Source: Saccoglossus kowalevskii
Lineage: Eukaryota > Hemichordata > Enteropneusta > Harrimaniidae
Direction of reading: 5' to 3'
DNA: 25,391 nucleotides
Assembly (NCBI RefSeq): GCF_000003605.2
Contig: NW_003144623.1
Coordinates: 1-25,391 of the forward strand
Under the pieces are notes generated by a model. The model did not search any database, had not been told where the DNA came from, and worked only from the letters and a program-made list of their open reading frames with translations. A program made the translations under genes and the position numbers. Shown one piece after another: positions 10,920-22,019 of the stretch (its first letter is position 1; each line of letters starts with the position of its first letter).

Positions 10920-11610
10920 TAGAACTGATTTGTGGTATGTGTCTACATTGCATGCAAGTTTCTGCAGCTTGTCGCTAGAACTGATTTGTGGTATGTGTCT
11001 ACATTCCATGCAAGATTCTGTAGCTTGTCCCTAGAACTGATTTGTGGTATGTGTCTACATTGCATGCAAGTTTCTGCAGCTTGTCCATAGAACTGATTCG
11101 TGGTATGTGTCTACATTGTATGTAAGTTTATGTAGCTTGTCCCTAGAACTGATTTGTGGTATGTGTCTACATTGCATGCAAGTTTCTGCAGCTTGTCCCT
11201 AGAACTGATTTGTGGTATGTGTATACATTGCATGCAAGTTTCTGTAGCTTGTCCCTAGAACTGATTTGTGGTATGTGTCTACATTCCATGCAAGTTTCTG
11301 TAGCTTGTCCCTAGAACTGATTTGTGGTATGTGTCTACATTGCATGCAAGTTTCTGCAGCTTGTCCATAGAACTGATTCGTGGTATGTGTCTACATTGTA
11401 TGTAAGTTTATGTAGCTTGTCCCTAGAACTGATTTGTGGTATGTGTCTACATTGCATGCAAGTTTCTGCAGCTTGTCCCTAGAACTGATTTGTGGTATGT
11501 GTATACATTGCATGCAAATTTCTGTAGCTTGTCCCTAGAACTGATTTGTGGTATGTGTCTACATTCCATGCAAGTTTCTGTAGCTTGTACCTAGAACTGA
11601 TTAGTGGTAT
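10920..11610 (+). repeat. 690-bp block, copy 1 of a 1,116-bp-offset duplication
   Basis: Markers shared with the second copy are GTCGCTAG (10971 and 12087), GATTCGTGG (11096 and 12212; 11376 and 12492), TTGTATGTAAG (11116 and 12232; 11396 and 12512) and GTACCTAG with GATTAGTGG (11603 and 12718). Inside, a 280-bp five-monomer unit is repeated in tandem (11116 to 11395, then from 11396). Confidence 0.82.
11512..11519 (+). other. Octamer-like ATGCAAAT variant (one of five)
   Basis: The usual ATGCAAGT becomes ATGCAAAT, the POU/Oct octamer consensus, at 10393, 11512, 12348, 12628 and 22200. Three of the five (11512, 12348, 12628) sit with a linked GTATACATT variant in duplicated blocks, so they are copies of one change. 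With some 460 monomers such matches are expected by mutation, so a regulatory role is unlikely. Confidence 0.3.
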
Positions 11611-11961
11611 GTGTCTACATTGCATGCAAGTTTCTGCAGCTTGTCCCTAGAACTGATTTGTGGTATGTGTCTACATTGCATGCAAGTTTCTGCAGCTTGT
11701 CCCTAGAACTGATTTGTGGTATATCTACATTGCATGCAAGTTTCTGTAGCTTGTCCCAAGAACTGATTTGTGGTATGTCTACATTGCATGCAAGTTTCTG
11801 TAGCTTGTCCCTAGAACTGATTTGTGGTATGTGTCTACATTGCATGCAAGTTTCTGCAGCTTGTCCCTAGAACTGATTTGTGGTATGTGTCTACATTGTA
11901 TGTAAGTTTATGTAGCTTGTCCCTAGAACTGATTTGTGGTATGTGTCTACATTGCATGCAA
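11531..11961 (+). repeat. Second copy of the 430-bp block of segment III
   Basis: It matches 6740-7170 as described there. It separates the two copies of the 1,116-bp-offset duplication, so it forms the spacer of that arrangement. The left end differs by GTACCTAG and GATTAGTGG, where the other copy has GTCCTTAG and GATTTGTGG. Confidence 0.75.
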
Positions 11962-12035
11962 GTTTCTGCAGCTTGTCCCTAGAACTGATTTGTGGTATGT
12001 GTCTACATTGCATGCAAGTTTCTGTAGCTTGTCTC

Positions 12036-12725
12036 TAGAACTGATTTGTGGTATGTGTCTACATTGCATGCAAGTTTCTGCAGCTTGTCGCTAGAACTGA
12101 TTTGTGGTATGTGTCTACATTCCATGCAAGATTCTGTAGCTTGTCCCTAGAACTGATTTGTGGTATGTGTCTACATTGCATGCAAGTTTCTGCAGCTTGT
12201 CCATAGAACTGATTCGTGGTATGTGTCTACATTGTATGTAAGTTTATGTAGCTTGTCCCTAGAACTGATTTGTGGTATGTGTCTACATTGCATGCAAGTT
12301 TCTGCAGCTTGTCCCTAGAACTGATTTGTGGTATGTGTATACATTGCATGCAAATTTCTGTAGCTTGTCCCTAGAACTGATTTGTGGTATGTGTCTACAT
12401 TCCATGCAAGTTTCTGTAGCTTGTCCCTAGAACTGATTTGTGGTATGTGTCTACATTGCATGCAAGTTTCTGCAGCTTGTCCATAGAACTGATTCGTGGT
12501 ATGTGTCTACATTGTATGTAAGTTTATGTAGCTTGTCCCTAGAACTGATTTGTGGTATGTGTCTACATTGCATGCAAGTTTCTGCAGCTTGTCCCTAGAA
12601 CTGATTTGTGGTATGTGTATACATTGCATGCAAATTTCTGTAGCTTGTCCCTAGAACTGATTTGTGGTATGTGCTACATTCCATGCAAGTTTCTGTAGCT
12701 TGTACCTAGAACTGATTAGTGGTAT
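12036..12725 (+). repeat. 690-bp block, copy 2 of the 1,116-bp-offset duplication
   Basis: It is nearly identical to 10920-11610. One base is missing near 12672 (GTATGTGCTAC for GTATGTGTCTAC), so the offset falls to 1,115 after that point. The internal 280-bp tandem unit is also duplicated (12232 and 12512), showing that the 280-bp repeat existed before the larger duplication. Confidence 0.82.
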
Positions 12726-12801
12726 GTGTCTACATTGCATGCAAGTTTCTGCAGCTTGTCCCTAGAACTGATTTGTGGTATGTGTCTACATTGCATGCAA
12801 G

Positions 12802-13031
12802 TTTCTGTAGCTTGTCCCTAGAATTGATTTGTGGTATGTGTCTACATTGCATGCAAGTTTCTGTAGCTTGTCTTTAGAACTGATTTGTGGTATTTCTACA
12901 TTCCATAAAAGTTTCTGCAGCTTGTCCCTAGAATTGATTTGTGGTATGTGTCTACATTGCATGCAATTTTCTGCAGCTTGTCCCTAGAACTGATCTGTGG
13001 TATGCGTCAACATTGCATGCACGTTTCTGTA
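12802..13031 (+). repeat. Second copy of the 230-bp block, at the end of segment III
   Basis: It matches 10681-10910, with small changes such as CCATAAAAG for CCATACAAG and GATCTGTGG for GATTTGTGG. After it, mixed monomer classes become frequent and segment IV begins. Confidence 0.75.
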
Positions 13032-13703
13032 GCTTGTCTCTAGAACTGATTTGTGGTATGTCTACATTGCATGCACGTTTCTGTAGCTTGTCCCTAGAAC
13101 TGATTTGAGGTATGTCTACATTCCATGCAAGTTTCTGTAGCTTGTCTCTAGAACTGATTTGTGGTATGTGTCTACATTACATGCAAGTTTCTGCAGCTTG
13201 TCCCTAGAACTGATTTGTGGTATGACTACATTCCATGCAAGATTCTGCAGCTTGTCCCTAGAACTGATTTGTCTATGTCTACATTCCATGCAAGTTTCTG
13301 CAGTTTGTCCCTAGAACTGATTTGTGGTATGTGTCTACATTGCATGCAAGTTTCTGCAGCTTGTCCCTAGAACTGATTTGTAGTATGTGTCTACATTGCA
13401 TGCACGTTTCTGCAGCTTGTCCCGAGAACTGATTTGTGGTATTTCTACATTCCATACAAGTTTCTGCAGCTTGTCCCTAGAACTGATTTGTGGTATATCT
13501 ACATTCAATGCAAGTTTCTGTAGCTTGTCCCTAGAACTGATTTGTGGTATGTGTCTACATTGCATGCAAGTTTCTGCAGCTTGTCCCTAGAACTGAATTG
13601 TGGTATGTGTCTACATTGCATGCAAGTTTCTGCAGCTGGTCCCTAGAACTGAATTGTCTATGTCAACATTCCATGCAAGTTTCTGCAGCTTGTCCCTAGA
13701 ACT

Positions 13704-14191
13704 GACTTGTGGTATGTCTACATTGCATGTAAGTTTCTGCAGCTTGTCCCTTGAACTGATTTGTGGTATGTCAACATTCCATGCAAGTTTCTGTAGCTTG
13801 TCCCTAGAACTCATTTGTGGTATGTGTCTACATTGCATGCAAGTTTCTGCAGCTTGTCACTAGAACTGATTTGTAGTATGTGTCTACATTGCATGCAAGT
13901 TTCTGCAGCTTTTCCCGTGAACTGATTTGTGGTATTTCTACATTCCATACAAGTTTCTGCAGCTTGTCCCTAGAACTGATTTGTGGTATGTGTCTATATT
14001 CCATGCAAGTTTCTGCAGCTTGTCCCTAGAACTGATTTCTGGTATTTCTACATTCCATACAAGTTTCTGCAGCTTGTCCCTAGAACTGATTTGTGGTATG
14101 TATCTACATTCCATACAAGTTTCTGCAGCTTGTCCCTCGAACTGATCTGTGGTATGTGTCTACATTGCATGCAAGTTTCTGCAGCTTGTCC
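13704..14191 (+). repeat. Segment IV core block, copy 1
   Basis: The 489-bp core runs: GACTTGTGG monomer with GCATGTAAG; a CTTGAACTG or CGTGAACTG monomer; GTCAACATT; AACTCATTTG; TTGTAGTAT; TTTCCCGTGAACTG (13911 here); type B; GTGTCTATATTCC; GATTTCTGG type B; type E; CCCTCGAAC; type A. Six copies keep this order of nine or so monomers, which makes it the most conserved HOR piece in the window. Confidence 0.85.
14062..14117 (+). repeat. Exemplar type E monomer (56 bp)
   Basis: It carries GTATGTATCTAC with CCATACA and is followed by a monomer with CCCTCGAACTG, a linked pair. The pair recurs near 6210, 16585, 18010, 19550, 19935, 20600, 21250, 21915, 23295 and 24230, always next to types B and A in the same order. 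This makes it a useful marker for segment IV HOR copies and their relative in late segment II. Confidence 0.78.
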
Positions 14192-14289
14192 CTAGAACTG
14201 ATTTGTCTATGTCTACATTCCATGCAAGTTTGTGTAGCTTGTCCATAGAACTGATTTTTGGTATGTATCTGCATTGCATGCAAGTTTCT

Positions 14290-14729
14290 GCAGATTGTCC
14301 CTAGAACTGATTTGGGGTATTTCTACATTGCATACAAGTTTCTGTAGCTTGTCCCTAGAACTGATTTGTGGTATGTGTCTACATTGCATGCAAGTTTCTG
14401 CAGCTTGTCCCTATAACTGATTTGTGGTATTTCTACATTCCATACAAGTTTCTGCAGCTTGTCCCTCGAACTGATTTGTAGTATGTGTCTACATTCCATA
14501 CAAGATTCTGTAGCTTGTCCCTAGAACTGATTTGTGGTATGTGTCTACATTGCATGCAAGATTCTGCAGCTTGTCCCTAGAACTGATTTTTAGTATGTGT
14601 CTACATTGCATGCAAGTTTCTGCAGCTTGTCCCGAGCACTGATTTGTGGTATTTCTACATTCCATACAAGTTTCTGCAGCTTGTCCCTAGAACTGATTTG
14701 TGGTATGTCTACATTCCATGCAAGATTCT
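14290..14729 (+). repeat. 440-bp (eight-monomer) tandem duplication, copy 1
   Basis: GATTTGGGGTATTTC occurs at 14309 and 14749 and CCCGAGCACTG at 14631 and 15071, both 440 bp apart. In the related region at 18.2 kb the same series occurs once. The unit boundaries are set from the junction near 14720-14735, where a monomer with AGATTCTGCAGATTG joins the two copies. Confidence 0.82.
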
Positions 14730-15169
14730 GCAGATTGTCCCTAGAACTGATTTGGGGTATTTCTACATTGCATACAAGTTTCTGTAGCTTGTCCCTAGAA
14801 CTGATTTGTGGTATGTGTCTACATTGCATGCAAGTTTCTGCAGCTTGTCCCTATAACTGATTTGTGGTATTTCTACATTCCATACAAGTTTCTGCAGCTT
14901 GTCCCTCGAACTGATTTGTAGTATGTGTCTACATTCCATACAATATTCTGTAGCTTGTCCCTAGAACTGATTTGTGGTATGTGTCTACATTGCATGCAAG
15001 ATTCTGCAGCTTGTCCCTAGAACTGATTTTTAGTATGTGTCTACATTGCATGCAAGTTTCTGCAGCTTGTCCCGAGCACTGATTTGTGGTATTTCTACAT
15101 TCCATACAAGTTTCTGCAGCTTGTCCCTAGAACTGATTTGTGGTATGTCTACATTCCATGCAAGTTTCT
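14730..15169 (+). repeat. 440-bp tandem duplication, copy 2
   Basis: It is nearly identical to the previous 440 bp; one visible change is CCATACAATATTC near 14937 where the first copy has CCATACAAGATTC. The later copy at 18.4 kb also has CAATATTC, so this second copy is the closer match to copy beta. Confidence 0.8.
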
Positions 15170-16017
15170 GTAGCTTGTCCCTAGAACTGATTTGTGGTAT
15201 GTCTACATTCCATGCAAGTTTCTGTAGCTTGTCCCTTGAACTGATTTGTGGTATGTGTCTACATTGCATGCAAGTTTCTGCAGCTTGTCCCTAGAACTGA
15301 TTTGTGGTATGTGTCTACATTGCATGCAAGATTCTGCAGCTTGTCCCTGGAACTGATTTGTGGTATGTGTCTACATTGCATGCAAGTTTCTGCAGCTTGT
15401 CCCTAGAACTGATTTGTAGTATGTGTCTACATTGCATGGAAGTTTCTGTAGCTTGTCCCTAGAACTGATTTGTGGTATGTGTCTACATTGCATGCAAGTT
15501 TCTGCAGCTTATCCTTAGAACTGATTTGTAGTATGTGTCTACATTGCATGCAAGTTTCTGCAGCTTGTCCCTAGAACTGATTTGTGGTATGTGTCTACAT
15601 TGCATGCAAGTTTCTGCAGCTTGTCCTTAGAACTGATTTGTGGTATGTGTTTACATTGCATGCACATTGCTGCAGCTTGTCCCTAGAACTGATTTGTAGT
15701 ATATGTCTACATTGCATGCAAGTTTTTGCAGCTTGTCCCTCGAACTGATTTGTGGTATGTGTCTACATTGCATGCAAGTTTCTGCAGCTTGTCCCTAGAA
15801 CTGATTTGTCTATGTCTACATTCCATGCAAGTTTGTGTTGCTTGTCCAAAGAACTGATTTGTGGTATGTATCTGCATTGCATGCAAGTTTCTGCAGATTG
15901 TCCCTAGAACTGATTTGTGGTATTTCTACATTCCATACAAGTTTCTGCAGCTTGTCCCAAGAACTGATTTGTGGTATGTGTCTACATTGCATGCAAGTTT
16001 CTGCAGCTTGTCTCTAT

Positions 16018-17748
16018 AACTGATTTGTGGTATTTCTACATTCCATACAAGTTTCTGCAGCTTGTCCCTAGAACTGATTTGTGGTATGTGTCTACATTCC
16101 ATGCAAGTTTCAGCAGCTTGTCCCTAGAACTGATTTGTCTATTTCTACATTGCATGCAAGTTTCAGCAGCTTGTCCCTAGAACTGACTTGTGGTATGTCT
16201 ACATTGCATGTAAGTTTCTGCAGCTTGTCCCTTGAACTGATTTATGCTATGTCAACATTCCATGGAAGTTTCTGTAGCTTGTCCCTAGAACTCATTTGTG
16301 GTATGTGTCTACATTGCATGCAAGTTTCTGCAGCTTGTCCCTAGAACTGATTTGTAGTATGTGTCTACATTGCATGCAAGTTTCTGCAGCTTTTCCCGTG
16401 AACTGATTTGTGGTATTTCTACATTCCATACAAGTTTCTGCAGCTTGTCCCTAGAACTGATTTGTGGTATGTGTCTATATTCCATGCAAGTTTCTGCAGC
16501 TTGTCCCTAGAACTGATTTCTGGTATTTCTACATTCCATACAAGTTTCTGCAGCTTGTCCCTAGAACTGATTTGTGGTATGTATCTACATTCCATACAAG
16601 TTTCTGCAGCTTGTCCCTCGAACTGATTTGTGGTATGTGTCTACATTGCATGCAAGTTTCTGCAGCTTGTCCCTAGAACTGATTTGTGGTATTTCTACAT
16701 TCCATACAAGTTTCTGCAGCTTGTCCCTAGAACTGATTTGTGGTATGTCTACATTCCATGCAAGATTCTGCAGCTTGTCCCTAGAACTGATTTGTGGTAT
16801 GTCAACATTCCATTCAAGTTTCTGCAGCTTGTCCCTAGAACTGATTTGTTGTATGTGTCTACATTGCATGCAAGTTTCAGCAGCTTGTCTCTAGAACTGA
16901 TTTGTGGTATGTATCTACATTGCATGCAAGTTTCTGCAGCTTGTCCCTAGAACTGAATTGTGGTATGTGTCTACATTGCATGCAAGTTTCTGCAGCTGGT
17001 CCCTAGAGCTGATTTGTCTATGTCTACATTCCATGGAAGTTTCTGAAGCTTGTCCCTAGAACTGACTTGTGGTATGTCTACATTCCATTAAAGTTTCTGC
17101 AGCTTGTCCCTAGAACTGATTTGTCTATGTCTACATTCCATGCAAGTTTCTGCAGTTTGTCCCTAGAACTGATTTGTGGTATGTCAACATTCCATGCATG
17201 TTTCTGTAGCTTGTCCATAGAACTGATTTGTGGTATGTGTCTACATTGCATGCAAGTTTCTGCAGCTTGTCCCTAGAACTGATTTGTAGTATGTGTCTAC
17301 ATTGCATGCACGTTTCTGCAGCTTGTCCCGAGAACTGATTTGTGGTATTTCTACATTCCATACAAGTTTCTGCAGCTTGTTTCTAGAACTGATTTGTGGT
17401 ATATCTACATTCAATGCAAGTTTCTGTAGCTTGTCCCTAGAACTGATTTGTGGTATGTGTCTACATTGCATGCAAGTTTCTGCAGCTTGTCCCTAGAACT
17501 GATTTGTGGTATGTGTCTACATTGCATGCAAGTTTGTGCAGCTGGTCCCTAGAACTGATTTGTCTATGTCAACATTCCATGCAAGTTTCTGCAGCTTGTC
17601 CCTAGAACTGACTTGTGGTATGTCTACATTGCATGTAAGTTTCTGCAGCTTGTCCCTTGAACTGATTTGTGGTATGTCAACATTCCATGCAAGTTTCTGT
17701 AACTTGTCCCTAGAAATCATTTGTGGTATGTGTCTACATTGCATGCAA
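16018..17748 (+). repeat. 1.73-kb block, copy 1 of a 7,643-bp-offset duplication
   Basis: It matches 23661-25391 at a constant 7,643 bp, checked at 16081, 16408, 16574, 17067, 17293 and 17506. It includes TTTGTCTATTTCTAC, CATTCAAGTTTC and CCATTAAAG, which are rare elsewhere. Confidence 0.85.
16185..16672 (+). repeat. Segment IV core block, copy 2
   Basis: The marker TTTCCCGTGAACTG is at 16392. This copy has GATTTATGCTATGTC and CCATGGAAG in its first part, shared only with the copy at 23828. Confidence 0.83.
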
Positions 17749-18631
17749 GTTTCTGCAGCTTGTCCCTAGAACTGATTTGTAGTATGTGTCTACATTGCAT
17801 GCAAGTTTCTGCAGCTTTTCCCGTGAACTGATTTGTGGTATTTCTACATTCCGTACCAGTTTCTGCAGCTTGTCCCTAGAACTGATTTGTGGTATGTGTC
17901 TATATTCCATGCAAGTTTCTGCAGCTTGTCCCTAGAACTGATTTCTGGTATTTCTACATTCCATACAAGTTTCTGCAGCTTGTCCCTAGAACTGATTTGT
18001 GGTATGTATCTACATTCCATACAAATTTCTGTAGCTTGTCCCTCGAACTGATCTGTGGTATGTGTCTACATTGCATGCAAGTTTCTGCAGCTTGTCCCTA
18101 GAACTGATTTGTCTATGTCTACATTCCATGCAAGTTTGTGTAGCTTGTACATAGAACTGATTTTTGGTATGTATCTGCATTGCATGCAAGTTTCTGCAGA
18201 TTGTCCCTAGAACTGATTTGGGGTATTTCTACATTGCATACAAGTTTCTGTAGCTTGTCCCTAGAACTGATTTGTGGTATGTGTCTACATTGCATGCAAG
18301 TTTCTGCAGCTTGTCCCTATAACTGATTTGTGGTATTTCTACATTCCATACAAGTTTCTGCAGCTTGTCCCTCGAACTGATTTGTAGTATGTGTCTACAT
18401 TCCATACAATATTCTGTAGCTTGTCGCTAGAACTGATTTGTGGTATGTGTCTACATTGCATGCAAGATTCTGCAGCTTGTCCCTAGAACTGATTTTTAGT
18501 ATGTGTCTACATTGCATGCAAGTTTCTGCAGCTTGTCCCGAGCACTGATTTGTGGTATTTCTACATTCCATACAAGTTTCTGCAGCTTGTCCCTAGAACT
18601 GATTTGTGGTATGTCTACATTCCATGCAAGT
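17228..18631 (+). repeat. Segment IV super-repeat, copy beta, left arm
   Basis: It is the partner of 13322-14725. Differences are scattered single bases, for example CCGTACCAG at about 17852, TTTCTAGAAC near 17381 and GTACATAGAAC near 18148. It lacks the 440-bp tandem duplication, so it shows the simpler arrangement. Confidence 0.85.
17610..18097 (+). repeat. Segment IV core block, copy 3
   Basis: The marker TTTCCCGTGAACTG is at 17817. It has GAAATCATTTG where the others have GAACTCATTTG, and CCGTACCAG in the following type B monomer. Confidence 0.83.
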
Positions 18632-19664
18632 TTCTGTAGCTTGTCCCTAGAACTGATTTGTGGTATGTCTACATTCCATGCAAGTTTCTGTAGCTTGTCC
18701 CTAGAACTGATTTGTGGTATGTGTCTACATTGCATGCAAGTCTCTGCAGCTTGTCCCTAGAACTGATTTGTGGTATGTGTCTACATTGCATGCAAGTTTC
18801 TGCAGCTTGTCCCTGGAACTGATTTGTGGTATGTGTCTACATTGCATGCAAGTTTCTGCAGCTTGTCCCTAGAACTGATTTGTAGTATGTGTCTACATTG
18901 CATGCAAGTTTCTGTAGCTTGTCCCTAGAACTGATTTGTGGTATGTGTCTACATTGCATGCAAGTTTCTGCAGCTTATCCCTAGAACTGATTTGTAGTAT
19001 TTGTCTACATTGCATGCAAGTTTCTGCAGCTTGTCCCTAGAACTGATTTGTGGTATGTGTCTACATTGCATGCAAGTTTCTGCAGCTTGTCCTTAGAACT
19101 GATTTGTGGTATGTGTCTACATTGCATGCAACTTTCTGCAGCTTGTCCCTAGAACTGATTTGTAGTATACGTCTACATTGCATGCAAGTTTCTGCAGCTT
19201 GTCCCGAGAACTGATTTGTGGTATGTCTACATTCCATGCAAGTTTCTGTAGCTTGTTCCTAGAACTGATTTGTGGTATGTGTCTACATTGCATGCAAGTT
19301 TCTGCAGCTTGTCCCTAGAACTGATTTGTAGTATATGTCTACATTGCATGCAAGTTTCTGCAGCTTGTCCCGAGAACTGATTTGTGGTATGTCTACATTC
19401 CATGCAAGTTTCTGTAGCTTGTTCCTAGAACTGATTTGCGGTATGTGTCTACATTGCATGCAAGTTTCTGCAGCTTGTCGCTAGAACTGATTTCTGGTAT
19501 TTCTACATTCCATACAAGTTTCTGCAGCTTGTCCCTAGAACTGATTTGTGGTATGTATCTACATTCCATACAAGTTTCTGCAGCTTGTCCCTCGAACTGA
19601 TTTGTGGTATGTGTCTACATTGCATGCAAGTTTCTGCAGCTTGTCCCTAGATCTGATTTGTCTA
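18280..19664 (+). repeat. 1.39-kb block, copy 1 of a 3,740-bp-offset duplication
   Basis: Markers shared with 22020-23404 are CCCGAGCACTG (18537 and 22277), AGCTTATCC (18973 and 22713), GTAGTATACGTC (19163 and 22903), GATTTGCGG (ends near 19441 and 23181) and CCCTAGATCTG near 19645. Part of it also matches 15170-15735 at a 3,466-bp offset. Confidence 0.84.
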
Positions 19665-19765
19665 TGTCTACATTGCATGCAAGTTTCAGCAGCTTGACCC
19701 TAGAACTGATTTGTCTATGTCTACATTCCATGCAAGTTTCTGTAGCTTGTCCCTGGAACTCATTT

Positions 19766-20702
19766 GTGGTATGTGTCTACATTGCATGCAAGTTTCTGCA
19801 GCTTGTCCCTAGAACTGATTTGTCTATGTCTACATTGCGTGCAAGTTTCTGCAGCTTGTCCCTAGAACTGATTTATGGTATGTCTACATTCCATACAAGT
19901 TTCTGCAGCTTGTCCCTAGAACTGATTTGTGGTATGTATCTACATTCCATACAAGTTTCTGCAGCTTGTCCCTCGAACTGATTTGTGGTATGTTTCTACA
20001 TTGCATGCAAGTTTCTGCAGCTTGTCCCTAGAACTGATTTGTCTATGTCTACATTCCATGCAAGTTTGTGTAGCTTGTCCAAAGAACTGATTTGTGGTAT
20101 GTGTCTACATTCCATGCAAGTTTCAGCAGCTTGTCCCTAGAACTGATTTGTCTATGTCTACATTGCATGCAAGTTTCAGCAGCTTGTCCCTAGAACTGAC
20201 TTGTGGTATGTCTACATTGCATGTAAGTTTCTGCAGCTTGTCCCGTGAACTGATTTGTGGTATGTCAACATTTAATGCAAGTTTCTGTAGCTTGTCCCTA
20301 GAACTCATTTGTGGTATGTGTCTACATTGCATGCAAGTTTCTGCAGCTTGTCCCTAGAACTGATTTGTAGTATTTGTCTACATTGCATGCAAGTTTCTGC
20401 AGCTTTTCCCGTGAACTGATTTGTGGTATTTCTACATTCCATACAAGTTTCTGCAACTTGTCCCTAGAACTGATTTGTGGTATGTGTCTATATTCCATGC
20501 AAGTTTCTGCAGCTTGTCCCTAGAACTGATTTCTGGTATTTCTACATTCCATACAAGTTTCTGCAGCTTGTCCCTAGAACTGATTTGTGGTATGTATCTA
20601 CATTCCATACATGTTTCTGCAGCTTGTCCCTCGAACTGATTTGTGGTATGTGTCTACATTGCATGCAAGTTTCTGCAGCTTGTCCCTAGAACTGATTTGT
20701 GG
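19766..20702 (+). repeat. 937-bp block, copy 1 of a 1,315-bp-offset duplication
   Basis: Shared markers with the second copy are GCGTGCAAG (19838 and 21153), GATTTATGG (ttatgg at 19873 and 21188), GTCCAAAGAAC (20079 and 21394) and TTTCCCGTG (20405 and 21720). By eye only a few bases differ over 937 bp, for example GTTTCTAC near 19992 and CATACATGTTTC near 20607. Confidence 0.85.
20198..20685 (+). repeat. Segment IV core block, copy 4
   Basis: The marker TTTCCCGTGAACTG is at 20405. This copy has CCCGTGAACTG twice, GTCAACATTTAATGC, TTGTAGTATTTG and TTCTGCAACTTG, all shared with copy 5. Confidence 0.83.
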
Positions 20703-21080
20703 TATGTCTACATTCCATGCAAGTTTGTGTAGCTTGTCCATAGAACTGATTTGTGGTATGTATCTGCATTGCATGCAAGTTTCTGCAGATTGTTCCTAGA
20801 ACTGATTTGTGGTATGTGTCTACATTGCATGCACGTTTCTGCAGCTTGTCCCTATAACTGATTTGTGGTATTTCTACATTCCATACAAGTTTCTGCAGCT
20901 TGTCCCTAGAACTGATTTGTGGTATGTGTCTACATTCCATGCAAGTTTCAGCAGCTTGTCCCTAGAACTGATTTGTCTATGTCTACATTGCATGCAAGTT
21001 TCAGCAGCTTGTCCCTAGAACTGATTTGTCTATGTCTACATTCCATGCAAGTTTCTGTAGCTTGTTCCTAGAACTGATTT

Positions 21081-22017
21081 GTGGTATGTGTCTACATTGC
21101 ATGCAAGTTTCTGCAGCTTGTCCCTAGAACTGATTTGTCTATGTCTACATTGCGTGCAAGTTTCTGCAGCTTGTCCCTAGAACTGATTTATGGTATGTCT
21201 ACATTCCATACAAGTTTCTGCAGCTTGTCCCTAGAACTGATTTGTGGTATGTATCTACATTCCATACAAGTTTCTGCAGCTTGTCCCTCGAACTGATTTG
21301 TGGTATGTGTCTACATTGCATGCAAGTTTCTGCAGCTTGTCCCTAGAACTGATTTGTCTATGTCTACATTCCATGCAAGTTTGTGTAGCTTGTCCAAAGA
21401 ACTGATTTGTGGTATGTGTCTACATTCCATGCAAGTTTCAGCAGCTTGTCCCTAGAACTGATTTGTCTATGTCTACATTGCATGCAAGTTTCAGCAGCTT
21501 GTCCCTAGAACTGACTTGTGGTATGTCTACATTGCATGTAAGTTTCTGCAGCTTGTCCCGTGAACTGATTTGTGGTATGTCAACATTTAATGCAAGTTTC
21601 TGTAGCTTGTCCCTAGAACTCATTTGTGGTATGTGTCTACATTGCATGCAAGTTTCTGCAGCTTGTCCCTAGAACTGATTTGTAGTATTTGTCTACATTG
21701 CATGCAAGTTTCTGCAGCTTTTCCCGTGAACTGATTTGTGGTATTTCTACATTCCATACAAGTTTCTGCAACTTGTCCCTAGAACTGATTTGTGGTATGT
21801 GTCTATATTCCATGCAAGTTTCTGCAGCTTGTCCCTAGAACTGATTTCTGGTATTTCTACATTCCATACAAGTTTCTGCAGCTTGTCCCTAGAACTGATT
21901 TGTGGTATGTATCTACATTCCATACAAGTTTCTGCAGTTTGTCCCTCGAACTGATTTGTGGTATGTGTCTACATTGCATGCAAGTTTCTGCAGCTTGTCC
22001 CTAGAACTGATTTGTGG
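21081..22017 (+). repeat. 937-bp block, copy 2 of the 1,315-bp-offset duplication
   Basis: It is nearly identical to 19766-20702, which suggests a very recent event. One private change is CTGCAGTTTG near 21930. After about 22017 the sequence follows 18280 onward instead, at an offset of 3,740 bp. Confidence 0.85.
21513..22000 (+). repeat. Segment IV core block, copy 5
   Basis: The marker TTTCCCGTGAACTG is at 21720, 1,315 bp after copy 4. It is almost identical to copy 4 and lies within the 1,315-bp-offset duplication. Confidence 0.84.
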
Positions 22018-22019
22018 TA

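Larger units (their letters stand above)
6641..13060 (+). repeat. Segment III: 6.4-kb block of mostly 56-bp type A monomers
   Basis: Almost all monomers are 56 bp with GCATGCA, with scattered CCATGCA copies. Type B monomers are rare (near 7595, 9100, 10155, 10770 and 12890), and I noticed no 53-bp type C monomer. Variants group into short HORs of 278 and 280 bp (five monomers) and larger duplicated blocks offset by 1,116, 2,121 and 4,791 bp. The junction monomer with GATTAGTGG at the left border (6643) recurs inside at 10541, 11603 and 12718. The right border is gradual, near 13060-13160, where types B, C and D become frequent. No gene is seen. Confidence 0.8.
13322..14725 (+). repeat. Segment IV super-repeat, copy alpha, left arm
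   Basis: It matches 17228-18631 at a constant 3,906-bp offset, checked at six places: 13335, 13600, 13927, 14311, 14590 and 14631. It carries the 489-bp core and the CCCGAGCACTG marker. The right arm of this copy continues at a 3,466-bp offset because a 440-bp duplication is present here only. Confidence 0.85.
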
